The notes: generated from the sequence alone by a model not told the origin. A stretch of DNA of 64,000 nucleotides from Corynebacterium epidermidicanis (GCF_001021025.1 NZ_CP011541.1:806001-870000), one strand, 5' to 3'; shown: positions 46,425 to 55,632, numbered from the stretch's first letter. Program-made: numbers and translations.

Positions 46425-48764
46425 TTAGTTCGAGGCCTGAATTCCGGCGCTTCGCTGGAGGCTTTCGCCCTCGATATCAACCTTGGGCAAGATCTTATCG
46501 ATCCAGCTTGGCAGCCACCAAGCCCGTTCGTCGAGTAGAAACATTGTGGCTGGGATGATCATCATGCGGACCACGAAGGCGTCGAAAAGCACGGCCACGG
46601 CGAGGGCAAAACCCATGGTCTTGATGAAGACGGCGTCTTGAAGCATGAACGCGGCGAACACCGAGATCATGATGAGGGCAGCAGCCGTGACGACGCGCGC
46701 GCCGTGCTTGAATCCGTTGGAGGTCGCATTCCCGGCAGTCTTACCGTGCGCCCAGCCTTCACGCATGCGCGTGACGAGGAAGACCTGGTAATCCATCGCA
46801 AGGCCAAACACGAGTCCGATTAGCATGATAGGGAGGAAGGAAAGCAATGGTTGTGGGTCTTCGATGAGGCCCAGCCAACCTTCCTGGAAGAACCCGACCG
46901 TCACACCGAACGTCGCGGCTACAGAAAGAGCAAAGCCTGCAGCTGCAATGAGCGGCACCCAGATGGAGCGGAATACCAGCATGAGCACCAAGAATGCTAA
47001 CGCAAGTACGATCGCCACATAAGGCAAGAGGACATCTTGGAGGCGCTGCGAGATGTCATCGAAAATTGGGGTGGCACCGGTGATTCCATACGTACCACCC
47101 GTTTCACTGTTGAACGCTGCGGCGTGCTCACGCAGTCGTGCCAGGGTCTCAGAAGCGCGTTCATCTGTTGCGCCAAACTGTGGGGTGATTAGCACCTGCG
47201 CGGTATCCAAGCTGTCTGTGGTCTTGACTACCTGTGCGTTGGCCACGCCTTCGGTAGTGGCAAAGGTTTCCACAGCCTTTGCGACGGCCTCTTGCCGGCC
47301 TTCCGGCTGGACGTCGGCTAGGTCAATGAGAGCGATCATCGGAGCATTTCGTCCTGGGCCGAATGCTTCCGCGGTCGTGTCGTAAGCAATGCGGGCAGGA
47401 GAACCAAGGTTGGCGCTGCCGTCAGTAGGCATGGCGAGGCGCAGGTTACCTGCGGGTATTGCCAGAAGCGCTAAGAAAGCTACGCCAGCAACAAGGTGGA
47501 TAAGTGGGTGTTTGCGGATACGACGTACCCACTTGAGGCCCATGGTTGGTTTTTCGTCCTCTGGATCCGGAGCTTTAACAGCAGGCACCTTTCCAGCAAA
47601 TGCCTTGGTCCCGAGCGCTCCCAGCAGAGCCGGCAGGAAACTCAAGGCCACTGCTACAGCAATAACGACGGTCGCAGCTGCAGCTAGCGCCATGGCAGAT
47701 AGGAATGGAATGTTGATAATCGTGAGGGCCGTGAGCGCGATGATAACAGTGAGACCTGCGAAAACGACGGCAGAACCGGCCTTGCCCACAGCGAAGCCCA
47801 TTGCCTCAGCGCGTTGTTCACGAGAGGTTCGTTTGATTGCCTGGGCAAGTTCGGCAGGGGAAAGGTCATTGCCAATCCGCGAGATCAATTCGCTACGGAA
47901 CCGCGAAACGATGAACAGCGCGTAATCGATACCCACAGCCAGGCCGATCATTGAGGCAAGAGTTGGAGTCATATCGTTGATCGAGTCTGTAAAAGCCGTG
48001 CCCAGGGTGATGCCCAGCAGGCCGACCGCCACACCTACTACCGCAGAAATCAGAGGCATGCCTGCTGCGACAAAAGAACCGAAGGTGATCATCAGAACCA
48101 GGGCAGCGATTGCAAGACCAATGAGTTCCGATGCCCCACCTATGGCGTTGTTGCCCTGCATGACTTGGCCGCCGTAGGAAACGGTGATGCCGTCGCGTGG
48201 CTCGTCAAGGGTCTGCTGCAAATCAGCAAGGTCTTCTGAAGACACATCCATTGACGTTGCTGCATCGAAGGTCACAGATGCAATGCCCGTCCGGCCATCT
48301 TCGCTCAACGGGGACAGAACTTTGAAGTCCGCCTCGATCTGATCCGGAGGAACGCCTTGTGCAGCCTTTGCTTGGCTGAGCTGCTGTTTCATTCCCATCG
48401 CTGCCATCGCAGGCGAAACAAGCTGCTCTTTGCGAATTAGATAGTCTTTCGCTTGGAGGTCGCCCATCAGTGAGTTGACGGCATTCTTTTGTTCTTCGTC
48501 ATTCAAGGTTTTCCCTTCGGGAGCCTGAATGACGATTTGTGCAGTTGGCTCGCTAGTTGGGTCAACACTGTCGGGGAAGCGTTCCTTCATTTTCTCTTGA
48601 GTCACCACGGAATCGAGGCCCGGAATAGAAAAGGAACTGCTCGTGTTTTTGGAAAAGGCAGTAGCACTTCCACCTACTGCTACGAGGATGATCAACCAGA
48701 TGGCAAGGTATCTCCAGCGGTTGAGGTAGGCATTTTTGCCAAGCTTGTATAGGAATGAAGCCAC
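46425..48764 (-). CDS. MmpL-family RND transporter (first copy)
   Basis: 779 residues from GTG 48764 (VASFLYKLGKNAYLNRWRYL), with AAGGGG upstream; the open frame continues but the extra part is not transporter-like. Two RND halves, each with one helix, a large loop and five helices. Proton-relay motifs GLAVGIDYALFIVSRFR and GLAMDYQVFLVTRMREGW match MmpL. These pumps export cell-envelope lipids or drugs. Controlled in all likelihood by the neighbouring TetR protein through the palindromes at 48799-48834. Confidence 0.92.
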   Translation of the reverse strand: MASFLYKLGKNAYLNRWRYLAIWLIILVAVGGSATAFSKNTSSSFSIPGLDSVVTQEKMKERFPDSVDPTSEPTAQIVIQAPEGKTLNDEEQKNAVNSLMGDLQAKDYLIRKEQLVSPAMAAMGMKQQLSQAKAAQGVPPDQIEADFKVLSPLSEDGRTGIASVTFDAATSMDVSSEDLADLQQTLDEPRDGITVSYGGQVMQGNNAIGGASELIGLAIAALVLMITFGSFVAAGMPLISAVVGVAVGLLGITLGTAFTDSINDMTPTLASMIGLAVGIDYALFIVSRFRSELISRIGNDLSPAELAQAIKRTSREQRAEAMGFAVGKAGSAVVFAGLTVIIALTALTIINIPFLSAMALAAAATVVIAVAVALSFLPALLGALGTKAFAGKVPAVKAPDPEDEKPTMGLKWVRRIRKHPLIHLVAGVAFLALLAIPAGNLRLAMPTDGSANLGSPARIAYDTTAEAFGPGRNAPMIALIDLADVQPEGRQEAVAKAVETFATTEGVANAQVVKTTDSLDTAQVLITPQFGATDERASETLARLREHAAAFNSETGGTYGITGATPIFDDISQRLQDVLLPYVAIVLALAFLVLMLVFRSIWVPLIAAAGFALSVAATFGVTVGFFQEGWLGLIEDPQPLLSFLPIMLIGLVFGLAMDYQVFLVTRMREGWAHGKTAGNATSNGFKHGARVVTAAALIMISVFAAFMLQDAVFIKTMGFALAVAVLFDAFVVRMMIIPATMFLLDERAWWLPSWIDKILPKVDIEGESLQRSAGIQASN

Positions 48765-48798
48765 GAAAGTATCCCCTTGGGTAGACGTTTGAGAAACA

Positions 48799-48834
48799 TT
48801 GCACAGTCTATGCAAACTTGCATGATGGGTGCAA
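48799..48834. promoter_or_regulatory. Tandem palindromic operator upstream of first mmpL
   Basis: TTGCA (48799-48803) N7 TGCAA (48811-48815), AC, TTGCA (48818-48822) N7 TGCAA (48830-48834): two 17-nt palindromes of identical design two bases apart. They start 35 nt upstream of the mmpL GTG and 82 nt before the divergent hydrolase gene. Side-by-side sites suggest cooperative binding of two TetR dimers. Confidence 0.75.
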
Positions 48835-48915
48835 CATTTAGGGGATGTGAGCTGTGAGCTGGAATTTTGGGCGTAAGTAGCCACGGACGTGCGGAATTGT
48901 GGCACACTCAACACT

Positions 48916-49977
48916 ATGCAAAGAAAACGACATGAAACACGCCACGATGCTCCAGTGCGTGCATACGCTCAAGCATCCACGGGCATTCTTGAGCTCAACC
49001 GGCCCCGTGCGATTAACGCCATCAACGGCGAGATGGTAGATATCATCACGCCGGCGCTCGAGGACTGGCGCGATGACCCGGAGATCCATCGGGTGCTCAT
49101 CTTCTCGAACTCCGAGCGTGGCTTCTGTGCGGGAGGGGACATTCGCGAAGTGCGAGACCACGCCATTGAAGGTGATCACGAGTTTGGGGATCAATATCTC
49201 CAGAAGGAGTACACCATGAATAAAATCATGGCGAATTTCCCCAAGCCGTACGTGGCGCTGATCGACGGCGTCGTGATGGGTGGTGGCCTTGGCGCCAGTG
49301 CCCACGGCAGCCACCGAGTGATTACGGAAAAGGCGTTCGCTGCAATGCCGGAGATGGCGATCGGCTTTGTCCCCGATGTGGGAATTTCCTACATGATGAC
49401 GCACATGGTCGGCGAGGAAGGCCGGAAGATTCCGGCTCTTGCTACCTTTGCTGGCTTGACCGGCTACCGCTTAAGCGCAGCGGATATGCTCTACACCGGC
49501 TTGGCTACTCACTTCGTGCCGAGCAAAGACCTGGCGGAGTTCCAAGAAATGCTCATCGCGGAGTCTATTGATGAGGCGCTCGAAAAGTACGCGGGGGAAT
49601 TGGACGAAGAACCGAGGATCCGCGAATTCCTGCCTGAGATTGAGGCATGCTTCAGCAAGGGGACGTGGGCGGAAATCGATGCCGCGCTGAACGAATGTGA
49701 AAACGAAGAATTCGTTGACCTGGTGCGTGACCTAATGAGCAACGCGAACCCGTCCTCGGTGGTTGCTTCGGCAGAGATGTACGCAGTGAACACCAAGGTG
49801 AGTACCGTCGAAGAAGCAATTCACAACGAATACGAGATCGGCTACCTGCTGCGACGCGAGCCGAACTTTGCGGAAGGCATTCGCGCGGTGTTGGTTGACA
49901 AGGATCGCAACCCCAGCTTCGTGCCTGCTACCTACGATGAAGTAGACGCTGCCAAGTACCACGCAGTATTGAACTAG
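48916..49977 (+). CDS. Enoyl-CoA hydratase/isomerase family, 3-hydroxyisobutyryl-CoA hydrolase-like
   Basis: 353 residues from ATG 48916. Crotonase fold with GFCAGGDIREVRDHAIEG, the oxyanion glycine-rich stretch VVMGGGLGASAHGSHRV and AMPEMAIGFVPDVG, the last characteristic of 3-hydroxyisobutyryl-CoA hydrolases in valine breakdown. The C-terminal ~120 residues are longer than in simple enoyl-CoA hydratases, also as in HIBCH. A CACACT hexamer ends 7 nt before the ATG. Its stop interlocks with the opposite gene's stop in CTAG. Confidence 0.88.
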   Translation: MQRKRHETRHDAPVRAYAQASTGILELNRPRAINAINGEMVDIITPALEDWRDDPEIHRVLIFSNSERGFCAGGDIREVRDHAIEGDHEFGDQYLQKEYTMNKIMANFPKPYVALIDGVVMGGGLGASAHGSHRVITEKAFAAMPEMAIGFVPDVGISYMMTHMVGEEGRKIPALATFAGLTGYRLSAADMLYTGLATHFVPSKDLAEFQEMLIAESIDEALEKYAGELDEEPRIREFLPEIEACFSKGTWAEIDAALNECENEEFVDLVRDLMSNANPSSVVASAEMYAVNTKVSTVEEAIHNEYEIGYLLRREPNFAEGIRAVLVDKDRNPSFVPATYDEVDAAKYHAVLN

Positions 49978-50978
49978 CGATTTTCGGCTCGCAGGCGTAC
50001 GTGCTCTAGGTACTCCTCGCGGGCCGCGTCTTGGTCGATGTCGCCTGCCGGTGGCTGGCTGAGCACAGCGTGGATAACTTCGCGGGTTGCCACCGGGACC
50101 GTGAATTCGGGGTGCTGTAGCAGCACCACGCGATAGGCCGTCGGGGTGAGCGGAATGAAGACATGCGTCCACACTTGAGAGGCTGCTTTGGCGCAGTCGA
50201 TCAGGTTGAGCTTTTGGGCAACATCGAGTGGGACCTGCGGTCGGACAAACACGGGCATCGTGTGTTCCTGCCCAAAGTTGCGCAGGTGGCGGACTAGGGG
50301 ACTATCAGCCCAGGTCCACAGCCCGTTGGAGACGTGTCCGAGTGGGATTCCAAGTTGGGGGAGTGCGGCAGCCAGTTGTGGGTTGCTGTTCACGCGGGCG
50401 TCGAAAAGCATTTGGTGCTCGCGGGAGAGGTAATAGCTGGTAGTGCGTAGTTCCTTGGTGGTGGTGTGTGGCGGTAGGGAGGCGAGCCCGCGACGAACGG
50501 CGAAAGCGGTGAGCTCGCGCGGAGTCGGATCCCACGGGCCATTGAGTAGTGCTTGTTGTGCTGTGCTGCGGCTGGGAGCGATGGTGAGCGCAAGGACTGT
50601 GACGTGGTCGTTGAAGGGGACGCGGATGATGGGGGCGTCGTCGCAAAGGGTGCGAGCAGCGGCGGTGAGTACGTCCAGGTTGATCGCCGGAGTGGGAGAA
50701 TTGAGCTCGGGGATGTTGAAGCTGCTTGCTGCGGTGGCGGCTTGGGGAAGGTTCCAATGCCATTGGTCGTCCTGGATGGTGGCTACGAGTCGGGCTGGTA
50801 CGTCGAGGTCGGGGTGCCCGGAGCGTCCGAAGCGCACGGTGAAGCCATCGTTGGTGCGAGCGACTTCGGTAGCGTTGACTGCACCGAGAAATTGATTGAA
50901 GTGAGCGTCAATGTCAGCTTGGTTAATCTTGCCGTCTTCGGCTAGCTCATTGAGGGTACGCGGGGCAGCTAAATGCAC
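49974..50978 (-). CDS. Hypothetical protein of actinobacterial type
   Basis: 334 residues from GTG 50978 (VHLAAPRTLNELAEDGKINQ); a longer start at 51026 is possible but crosses the divergent GAP-gene upstream region. Soluble, no membrane segment. Recognisable stretches such as DGFTVRFGRSGHPDLDVPAR and WHWNLPQAA resemble DUF6882-type proteins, but the assignment is weak. The last bases overlap the hydrolase stop: both genes use the same CTAG (49974-49977). No function is assigned. Confidence 0.65.
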   Translation of the reverse strand: MHLAAPRTLNELAEDGKINQADIDAHFNQFLGAVNATEVARTNDGFTVRFGRSGHPDLDVPARLVATIQDDQWHWNLPQAATAASSFNIPELNSPTPAINLDVLTAAARTLCDDAPIIRVPFNDHVTVLALTIAPSRSTAQQALLNGPWDPTPRELTAFAVRRGLASLPPHTTTKELRTTSYYLSREHQMLFDARVNSNPQLAAALPQLGIPLGHVSNGLWTWADSPLVRHLRNFGQEHTMPVFVRPQVPLDVAQKLNLIDCAKAASQVWTHVFIPLTPTAYRVVLLQHPEFTVPVATREVIHAVLSQPPAGDIDQDAAREEYLEHVRLRAENR

Positions 50979-51107
50979 GTGAGTCAACTTCCATTGGTGT
51001 CTGCGGTATCTAGCAGCACAGCTCACATCGGGGCTGCATATTTGCTATTTGATCGGTCTCAGTATACTGGCCACGTCCCCGACCGCCCACCCGAGAAGGA
51101 TAACCAC

Positions 51108-51761
51108 ATGTGGCACGCCGTGAGTTACGCGCTGATGGATTCCATCAATGTGCTCCTCATCGGTGTGATTGTGCTGCTTGGGGTAGTGTTGCCTCCCAGT
51201 GCACGGTATCGTCGCATCGCCACGTTGCTCGTGGGCGGGGATTGGCTGGGAGTTTTCTTGCTGTCGGTCCCGGTGCTGCTTTTGCTCGATTCGATCCGCT
51301 CGCGAGTGGAGGCTGCGCTGGCCTCACCCATCTTTGGTTGGGTGCTGATCGCGGTAGGCGTGGTCAGCGCGGTGATGACTTGGCGCGGCGGGGATTCTAC
51401 TGCCCTCATGAACCGCATGCTGGGTCCTTTGCGGACTCCGACTTGGCGCACCGCTGCAGTTGGATTTGTGTTAGGGGTGGTGCAGTCGATCACTTCCTTG
51501 CCGTTCTTCGCCGGACTGGCCTATTTGAGCACTGGGGGCTTCTCGACGCCCGTTCGCTACCTGGGGCTCGTATTCTATGCCAGCCTCGCGCTGAGTTTGC
51601 CAGCGCTGACTGCGGTGGCGGTCGGTTTTGTCCGTGCCTACCCTGAATCTCCGGCCGGACGCGCCTTTGCATGGTCTCGGGAGAATGGCAGCCGGGTTTC
51701 CCAGTGGGCTGGCTACTTGGTGAGTGTGTGTTTGATTGTCATGGGGTGCACACACTTGTAA
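51108..51761 (+). CDS. GAP-family six-helix membrane protein
   Basis: 217 residues from ATG 51108, with AGAAGGA upstream. Six hydrophobic segments, the first MDSINVLLIGVIVLLGVVLP, with the internal LGVVQSITSLPFFAGLAYLS. It resembles the GAP/Sap (sulfolipid-1-addressing) family of actinobacterial membrane proteins. TATACT (51064-51069) is a likely -10. The GntR regulator's palindrome begins at its stop codon. Function not known; a lipid-export helper is suggested by family. Confidence 0.78.
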   Translation: MWHAVSYALMDSINVLLIGVIVLLGVVLPPSARYRRIATLLVGGDWLGVFLLSVPVLLLLDSIRSRVEAALASPIFGWVLIAVGVVSAVMTWRGGDSTALMNRMLGPLRTPTWRTAAVGFVLGVVQSITSLPFFAGLAYLSTGGFSTPVRYLGLVFYASLALSLPALTAVAVGFVRAYPESPAGRAFAWSRENGSRVSQWAGYLVSVCLIVMGCTHL

Positions 51762-51788
51762 TCTGTACTGCAATTAGCGATACAGATT
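51760..51788. promoter_or_regulatory. Palindromic operator upstream of the GntR/YtrA gene
   Basis: AATCTGTA (51760-51767), N13, TACAGATT (51781-51788): perfect 8-bp arms ending 10 nt before the gntR start. The location and size fit autoregulation by a YtrA-type GntR dimer. Confidence 0.75.
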
Positions 51789-51798
51789 GGAGATTGTG

Positions 51799-52158
51799 AT
51801 GCAGCTTGACCCAAACTCGCCGATTCCCCTGTTTCAGCAGCTTCACGACGAAATCATCGCTGACATAGCGCGGGGAAAGCTGCCAAGGGGTACGAAGCTC
51901 AATTCTGTGCGGAAAGTAGCCGCCAATTTCGGTATCAATCCCGCCACCGTGAAAAAGGCCTACGACCTGCTGCAAAGCGAGGGGATTGTCGCGACCCACG
52001 GGCGCTCGGGGACCGTGGTGGTAATGGAGGGAACCCAGTCGCTACAGGACGAGCTCGTCGCCTTAGTCTTGCGGGCGCACGCCCAAGGCGTATCGACGGC
52101 GCAACTGCATGACATGCTCGATGCCGCTACTTCCGCCGCCTTTGTCGAGAAAGGCTGA
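51799..52158 (+). CDS. GntR-family regulator, YtrA type
   Basis: 119 residues from ATG 51799 (GGAG 6 nt upstream); a longer TTG 51787 start overlaps the operator. Winged helix PIPLFQQLHDEIIADIARGK with GTKLNSVRKVAANFGINPAT and VKKAYDLLQSEGIVATHGR, and only a short helical tail instead of a ligand domain, as in the YtrA subfamily. It is followed 6 nt later by a DUF1648-like membrane gene that it probably controls together with itself. Confidence 0.92.
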   Translation: MQLDPNSPIPLFQQLHDEIIADIARGKLPRGTKLNSVRKVAANFGINPATVKKAYDLLQSEGIVATHGRSGTVVVMEGTQSLQDELVALVLRAHAQGVSTAQLHDMLDAATSAAFVEKG

Positions 52159-52164
52159 GTTCTG

Positions 52165-53274
52165 ATGGTTGTCGCTATGGCATTTGTTTTGGCGCTCGCG
52201 CAGGCAGTTTTGCCGCTGAGCTTGCTGTGGGTGGTTGATGGTCCTGCTCCGATCGGAGTGAGTGTTCCTCGTGCGCGTCTGGAGCATCCTGTGGTTCGGT
52301 ACGCCGTCGCTAAGGCCCGGGCCTGGTTAATGTGGTGCGCGCTTGCGTCTGCTGTTGCTACGGCAGTGCTGGTGCTGGTTTCCCCGCAGCTGATTCCCGT
52401 AGCCACCATCGCCACAATGGTGTTGATCATCATGGGCTGGAACCGCTGTGGCCAGCGGATTCGAGCTGTGAAAAGGGCGGAGGACTGGTATGCGGATGTG
52501 CCAGTGGTGCTTCGTGGAGACGTGGTTGATTCCGAGGAGGAAGAACTACCAGTCAATTGGTGGGGTTTTTGGTGTGCTGGCGCGATAGTAATGGCAGGCG
52601 CAAGTTACTTGGGTGCGCGTTGGGATGAAGTGCCGGGTGAATTCGCTACGCATTTTGATGCGCACTTCCAACCGGATGCGTGGAGCACCAAGTCGGTCGG
52701 AAGCGTGTTCTTCGGGATGTTCTTTGCGGTGGGGCTCTTGCTTTTTCTCGGTGCTTTGGCGTGGATTGTTCGTGTCGCACCGTCGAGCTCTCGCACAGCT
52801 CATCAGCCGGAATCCCGCAAGCAAGCAGCCAAGATCAGGGCATCTACTGCTTCGGCATTGGGATGGATGTCTGCGTACCTGTGTGCTGGCTTGGTGTGCA
52901 TGCAGCTGAGCATGTGCTTGCCTGACTGGCATGAGTATCAAAAACTCATTTCTGTGCTGTTTCTGATAGGGACTGTCGCAGGGGCAGTGGCTATGACGGT
53001 ATCCCTAGCGAGGATTTCCGGCGGAGCTAAGAGGGGTGGGGTCGGAGCTTACGGGGACCGGCGCCAGATTCAAGACATGGGTACGGAGCCGCCAGATATG
53101 GACTCACATGTTGTGTGGGGAATGTTTTATTACAATCCTGATGATCCGGCGATATTCGTGGAAAAGCGATTGGGCGTTGGATGGGACTTCAACTACGGTC
53201 GCTGGCCGGGAAAGATTTTTGCGCTGTTCACAGTGCTCATTCTCATTGCGACGTTGGCAGTTGCCCTGTTCTAG
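52165..53274 (+). CDS. DUF1648/DUF5808-like membrane protein
   Basis: 369 residues, about seven hydrophobic segments. The middle part WDEVPGEFATHFDAHFQPDA is the DUF1648 signature seen in SdpI-type immunity and regulatory proteins. Near the C-terminus VWGMFYYNPDDPAIFVEKRL with GVGWDFNYGRWPGK matches the DUF5808 pattern. It is in one operon with the YtrA-type regulator, an arrangement seen for antimicrobial-stress modules. The function is not established. Confidence 0.75.
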   Translation: MVVAMAFVLALAQAVLPLSLLWVVDGPAPIGVSVPRARLEHPVVRYAVAKARAWLMWCALASAVATAVLVLVSPQLIPVATIATMVLIIMGWNRCGQRIRAVKRAEDWYADVPVVLRGDVVDSEEEELPVNWWGFWCAGAIVMAGASYLGARWDEVPGEFATHFDAHFQPDAWSTKSVGSVFFGMFFAVGLLLFLGALAWIVRVAPSSSRTAHQPESRKQAAKIRASTASALGWMSAYLCAGLVCMQLSMCLPDWHEYQKLISVLFLIGTVAGAVAMTVSLARISGGAKRGGVGAYGDRRQIQDMGTEPPDMDSHVVWGMFYYNPDDPAIFVEKRLGVGWDFNYGRWPGKIFALFTVLILIATLAVALF

Positions 53275-53294
53275 CTGCTTGGTCTGAAAAGCCT

Positions 53295-55583
53295 TTAACG
53301 CGACGATCGGAAGGGTATTTTCCAGACTTGCTCGTCGAGAAGGAACATGACTGCGGGCAGAATTGTCATGCGCACCAGGAAGGCATCCAGCAGGATTGCG
53401 GTGGCTAGCGCGAAGCTCATGGTTTTGATGAAGGCGACGTCATGCAGCAGGAATGAGGAGAAAACCCCCACCATGATGAGGGCGGCTGCGGTGACAACGC
53501 GCACGCTGTGTTTGAAGCCGTTCGCTACGGCGTTTCCAGCGGTCTTGCCGAAGTCCCAACCCTCTCTCATACGGGAAACGAGAAAGACCTGGTAGTCCAT
53601 TGCTAGCCCGAATACAAGACCCACCAGAATGATCGGCAGGAAAGAGATAAGCGGTTGCGGATCGCTGACCAGCCCGAAAGCACCGTGTTGGAACAGTGCC
53701 ACTGTGATCCCAAATGTGGCAGACATGGACAGCAAGAAGCCAATCGTCGCGATGAGTGGGATCCACAGCGACCGAAACATGATTCCCAACAGCACAAATG
53801 CCAAGGCAAGCACGATGGCCAGATATGGGATCAATGCTTGCTTGAGCAGGATAGTCAGATCCACGAATACGGCCGTCATGCTGGTCACGCCGTAGCTAGC
53901 GTTTGTCGACGCCTCCACCTGTTCAGCGTTTTCCCGCAAGCGATGAACGATGCTGGCTGCGCGCGGATCTGTCGCGGAATATTTCGTGGTGACCAGCAAC
54001 TCTACGGTGTCTAGGGTGTCGGTGCCTCGGACGGCTTGGACATGTTGGACGCCGTCGATTTTCCGAATCTTGCTGCCGACCTGCAAGATGGTTTGTTTGC
54101 GTTGGTCCTGTGGCACTTCAGCAAGATCAACGAGTGCCACCATTGGGTAGTTGCGCCCGGGGCCAAATCCACGTTCGATCATGTCTGCTGCGGTCCGCGT
54201 AGGGGTACCTAGCGGTGCGGTGGAATCTGTAGGCATTGCTACTTGCATGTCGCGGGCGGGCAGCGCGCAGAGTGCGAGAAAGAGAACAGCTGGGATGAGG
54301 AAAAGCGCTGGATGCTTACGGATGGCGCGTACCCAACGCAGCCCAAAAGTGGGACGTTCGTCCTCCGGGTCTGGGGCGCGGAAGATGGGCAGCGGCCGGC
54401 TGAAGGTCTTTCTTCCGCACCAAGCGGTGACCGCGGGTAGGAACGTGAGGGCAATCGCTACCGAAATTGCCACGGTGCTGGCTGCGGTGAGGGCGAGCCC
54501 ACTGAGGAAGCTGATGCGGAAAACACAAAGCGAGGCCAGCGCCACGACGACTGTTGCGCCAGCGAAGATGATGGAGCGACCTGCCGTCGATACGGCGATG
54601 CCCATGGCGTCGGCAAAGGCGGCTTTAGGCAGTTCTCGGAGGTGCTCGGCACGCTCTCTTGGTGAGATGTCATAGCCCGTTTTTCGCACGAGTTCGCTGC
54701 GGAAGCGGGCGAGGACGAAGAGGGAATAGTCAATCCCTACCGCGAGCCCGAGCATGATCGAAAATGTCGGTGCTAGGAAGTTCACCGAGGCAGTGTGACG
54801 TGCTGCCAGCGCGATGCCCGCGATACTCAGTAGGATGCCAAAGACGGCCGTGGTGAGCGGAATTCCTGCTGCCAGTAGGGAACCCAGGGTCACGGTGATG
54901 ACTAGCGCGGCGATCAGGAGTCCAATAGCCTCCGATTCCATGTTGAATTGCTGGGCGGTGTCGCCATCGGAAAACGGCCCACCGGAGTAACCCACGGCGA
55001 ATTCAGGGCTGTTGAACTGCGCTAAAGTGTCCGCAGCCTTGTCGACGACCTCGTCCGGGACTTTCCCATCCGGTCCGAGGTCGAGTGTTATTTCAAAGAT
55101 CCCGGTGTCGTTGGCGTTGTTGACAGGCGAGATATTTCGGAAGTCTCCTTCGATGACGCTCGAAGGCAGGCCGTACTGCTTTTCTTCACGAAACACCCGC
55201 TCACGCAGCTCATTCGCGCGCTCCTGAGGTGTGTTGATCGGGGCATCTTTGGTGATCCCCGGTAACTCCCGCAGCGCGGCTATCAGTTGCGCTATGCGTT
55301 GGGCATGGTCGGGATCCGCGAGCGTTTCACCCTCAGGAACCTGGATGATGACTTGAGCTGTGCTTGTCGACGCCGACGGCCCGACCGGCGGGAATCGCTC
55401 ATCCATCTTCGCTCGCGTTTGTGTGGCGGGCAGTTGTGGCAGGGTGAAATCCGAGCTAAATGAAATGGGGGAGGACAGCACTACCGTGAGCAGGACGCCA
55501 AAAAGTACGAGCCAGATACCGCTCATGAGACCTCGATGGCGATAGCTCCCGGAGCCAAGTCTATAAAGCAGACCCGATAGCAC
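53295..55583 (-). CDS. MmpL-family RND transporter (second copy)
   Basis: 762 residues from ATG 55583 (MLSGLLYRLGSGSYRHRGLM). Same layout as the copy at 46425-48764: two RND halves with GLAVGIDYSLFVLARFR and GLAMDYQVFLVSRMREGW. The two proteins are clearly paralogues, e.g. both have FKH..RVVTAAALIM near the C-terminal end. Probable substrate: an envelope lipid or drug. A palindrome 27 nt upstream is a candidate operator; no regulator gene is adjacent. Confidence 0.92.
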   Translation of the reverse strand: MLSGLLYRLGSGSYRHRGLMSGIWLVLFGVLLTVVLSSPISFSSDFTLPQLPATQTRAKMDERFPPVGPSASTSTAQVIIQVPEGETLADPDHAQRIAQLIAALRELPGITKDAPINTPQERANELRERVFREEKQYGLPSSVIEGDFRNISPVNNANDTGIFEITLDLGPDGKVPDEVVDKAADTLAQFNSPEFAVGYSGGPFSDGDTAQQFNMESEAIGLLIAALVITVTLGSLLAAGIPLTTAVFGILLSIAGIALAARHTASVNFLAPTFSIMLGLAVGIDYSLFVLARFRSELVRKTGYDISPRERAEHLRELPKAAFADAMGIAVSTAGRSIIFAGATVVVALASLCVFRISFLSGLALTAASTVAISVAIALTFLPAVTAWCGRKTFSRPLPIFRAPDPEDERPTFGLRWVRAIRKHPALFLIPAVLFLALCALPARDMQVAMPTDSTAPLGTPTRTAADMIERGFGPGRNYPMVALVDLAEVPQDQRKQTILQVGSKIRKIDGVQHVQAVRGTDTLDTVELLVTTKYSATDPRAASIVHRLRENAEQVEASTNASYGVTSMTAVFVDLTILLKQALIPYLAIVLALAFVLLGIMFRSLWIPLIATIGFLLSMSATFGITVALFQHGAFGLVSDPQPLISFLPIILVGLVFGLAMDYQVFLVSRMREGWDFGKTAGNAVANGFKHSVRVVTAAALIMVGVFSSFLLHDVAFIKTMSFALATAILLDAFLVRMTILPAVMFLLDEQVWKIPFRSSR

Positions 55584-55609
55584 TGCTAGTCCGTCCTTTT
55601 GGTCATACG

Positions 55610-55632
55610 AGTTTATGGAATCGTTATAAACT
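55610..55632. promoter_or_regulatory. Palindrome upstream of second mmpL
   Basis: AGTTTAT (55610-55616), N9, ATAAACT (55626-55632), 27 nt upstream of the mmpL ATG. It differs from the TTGCA/TGCAA operators of the first copy, so the two transporters are probably under different regulators. Confidence 0.5.
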
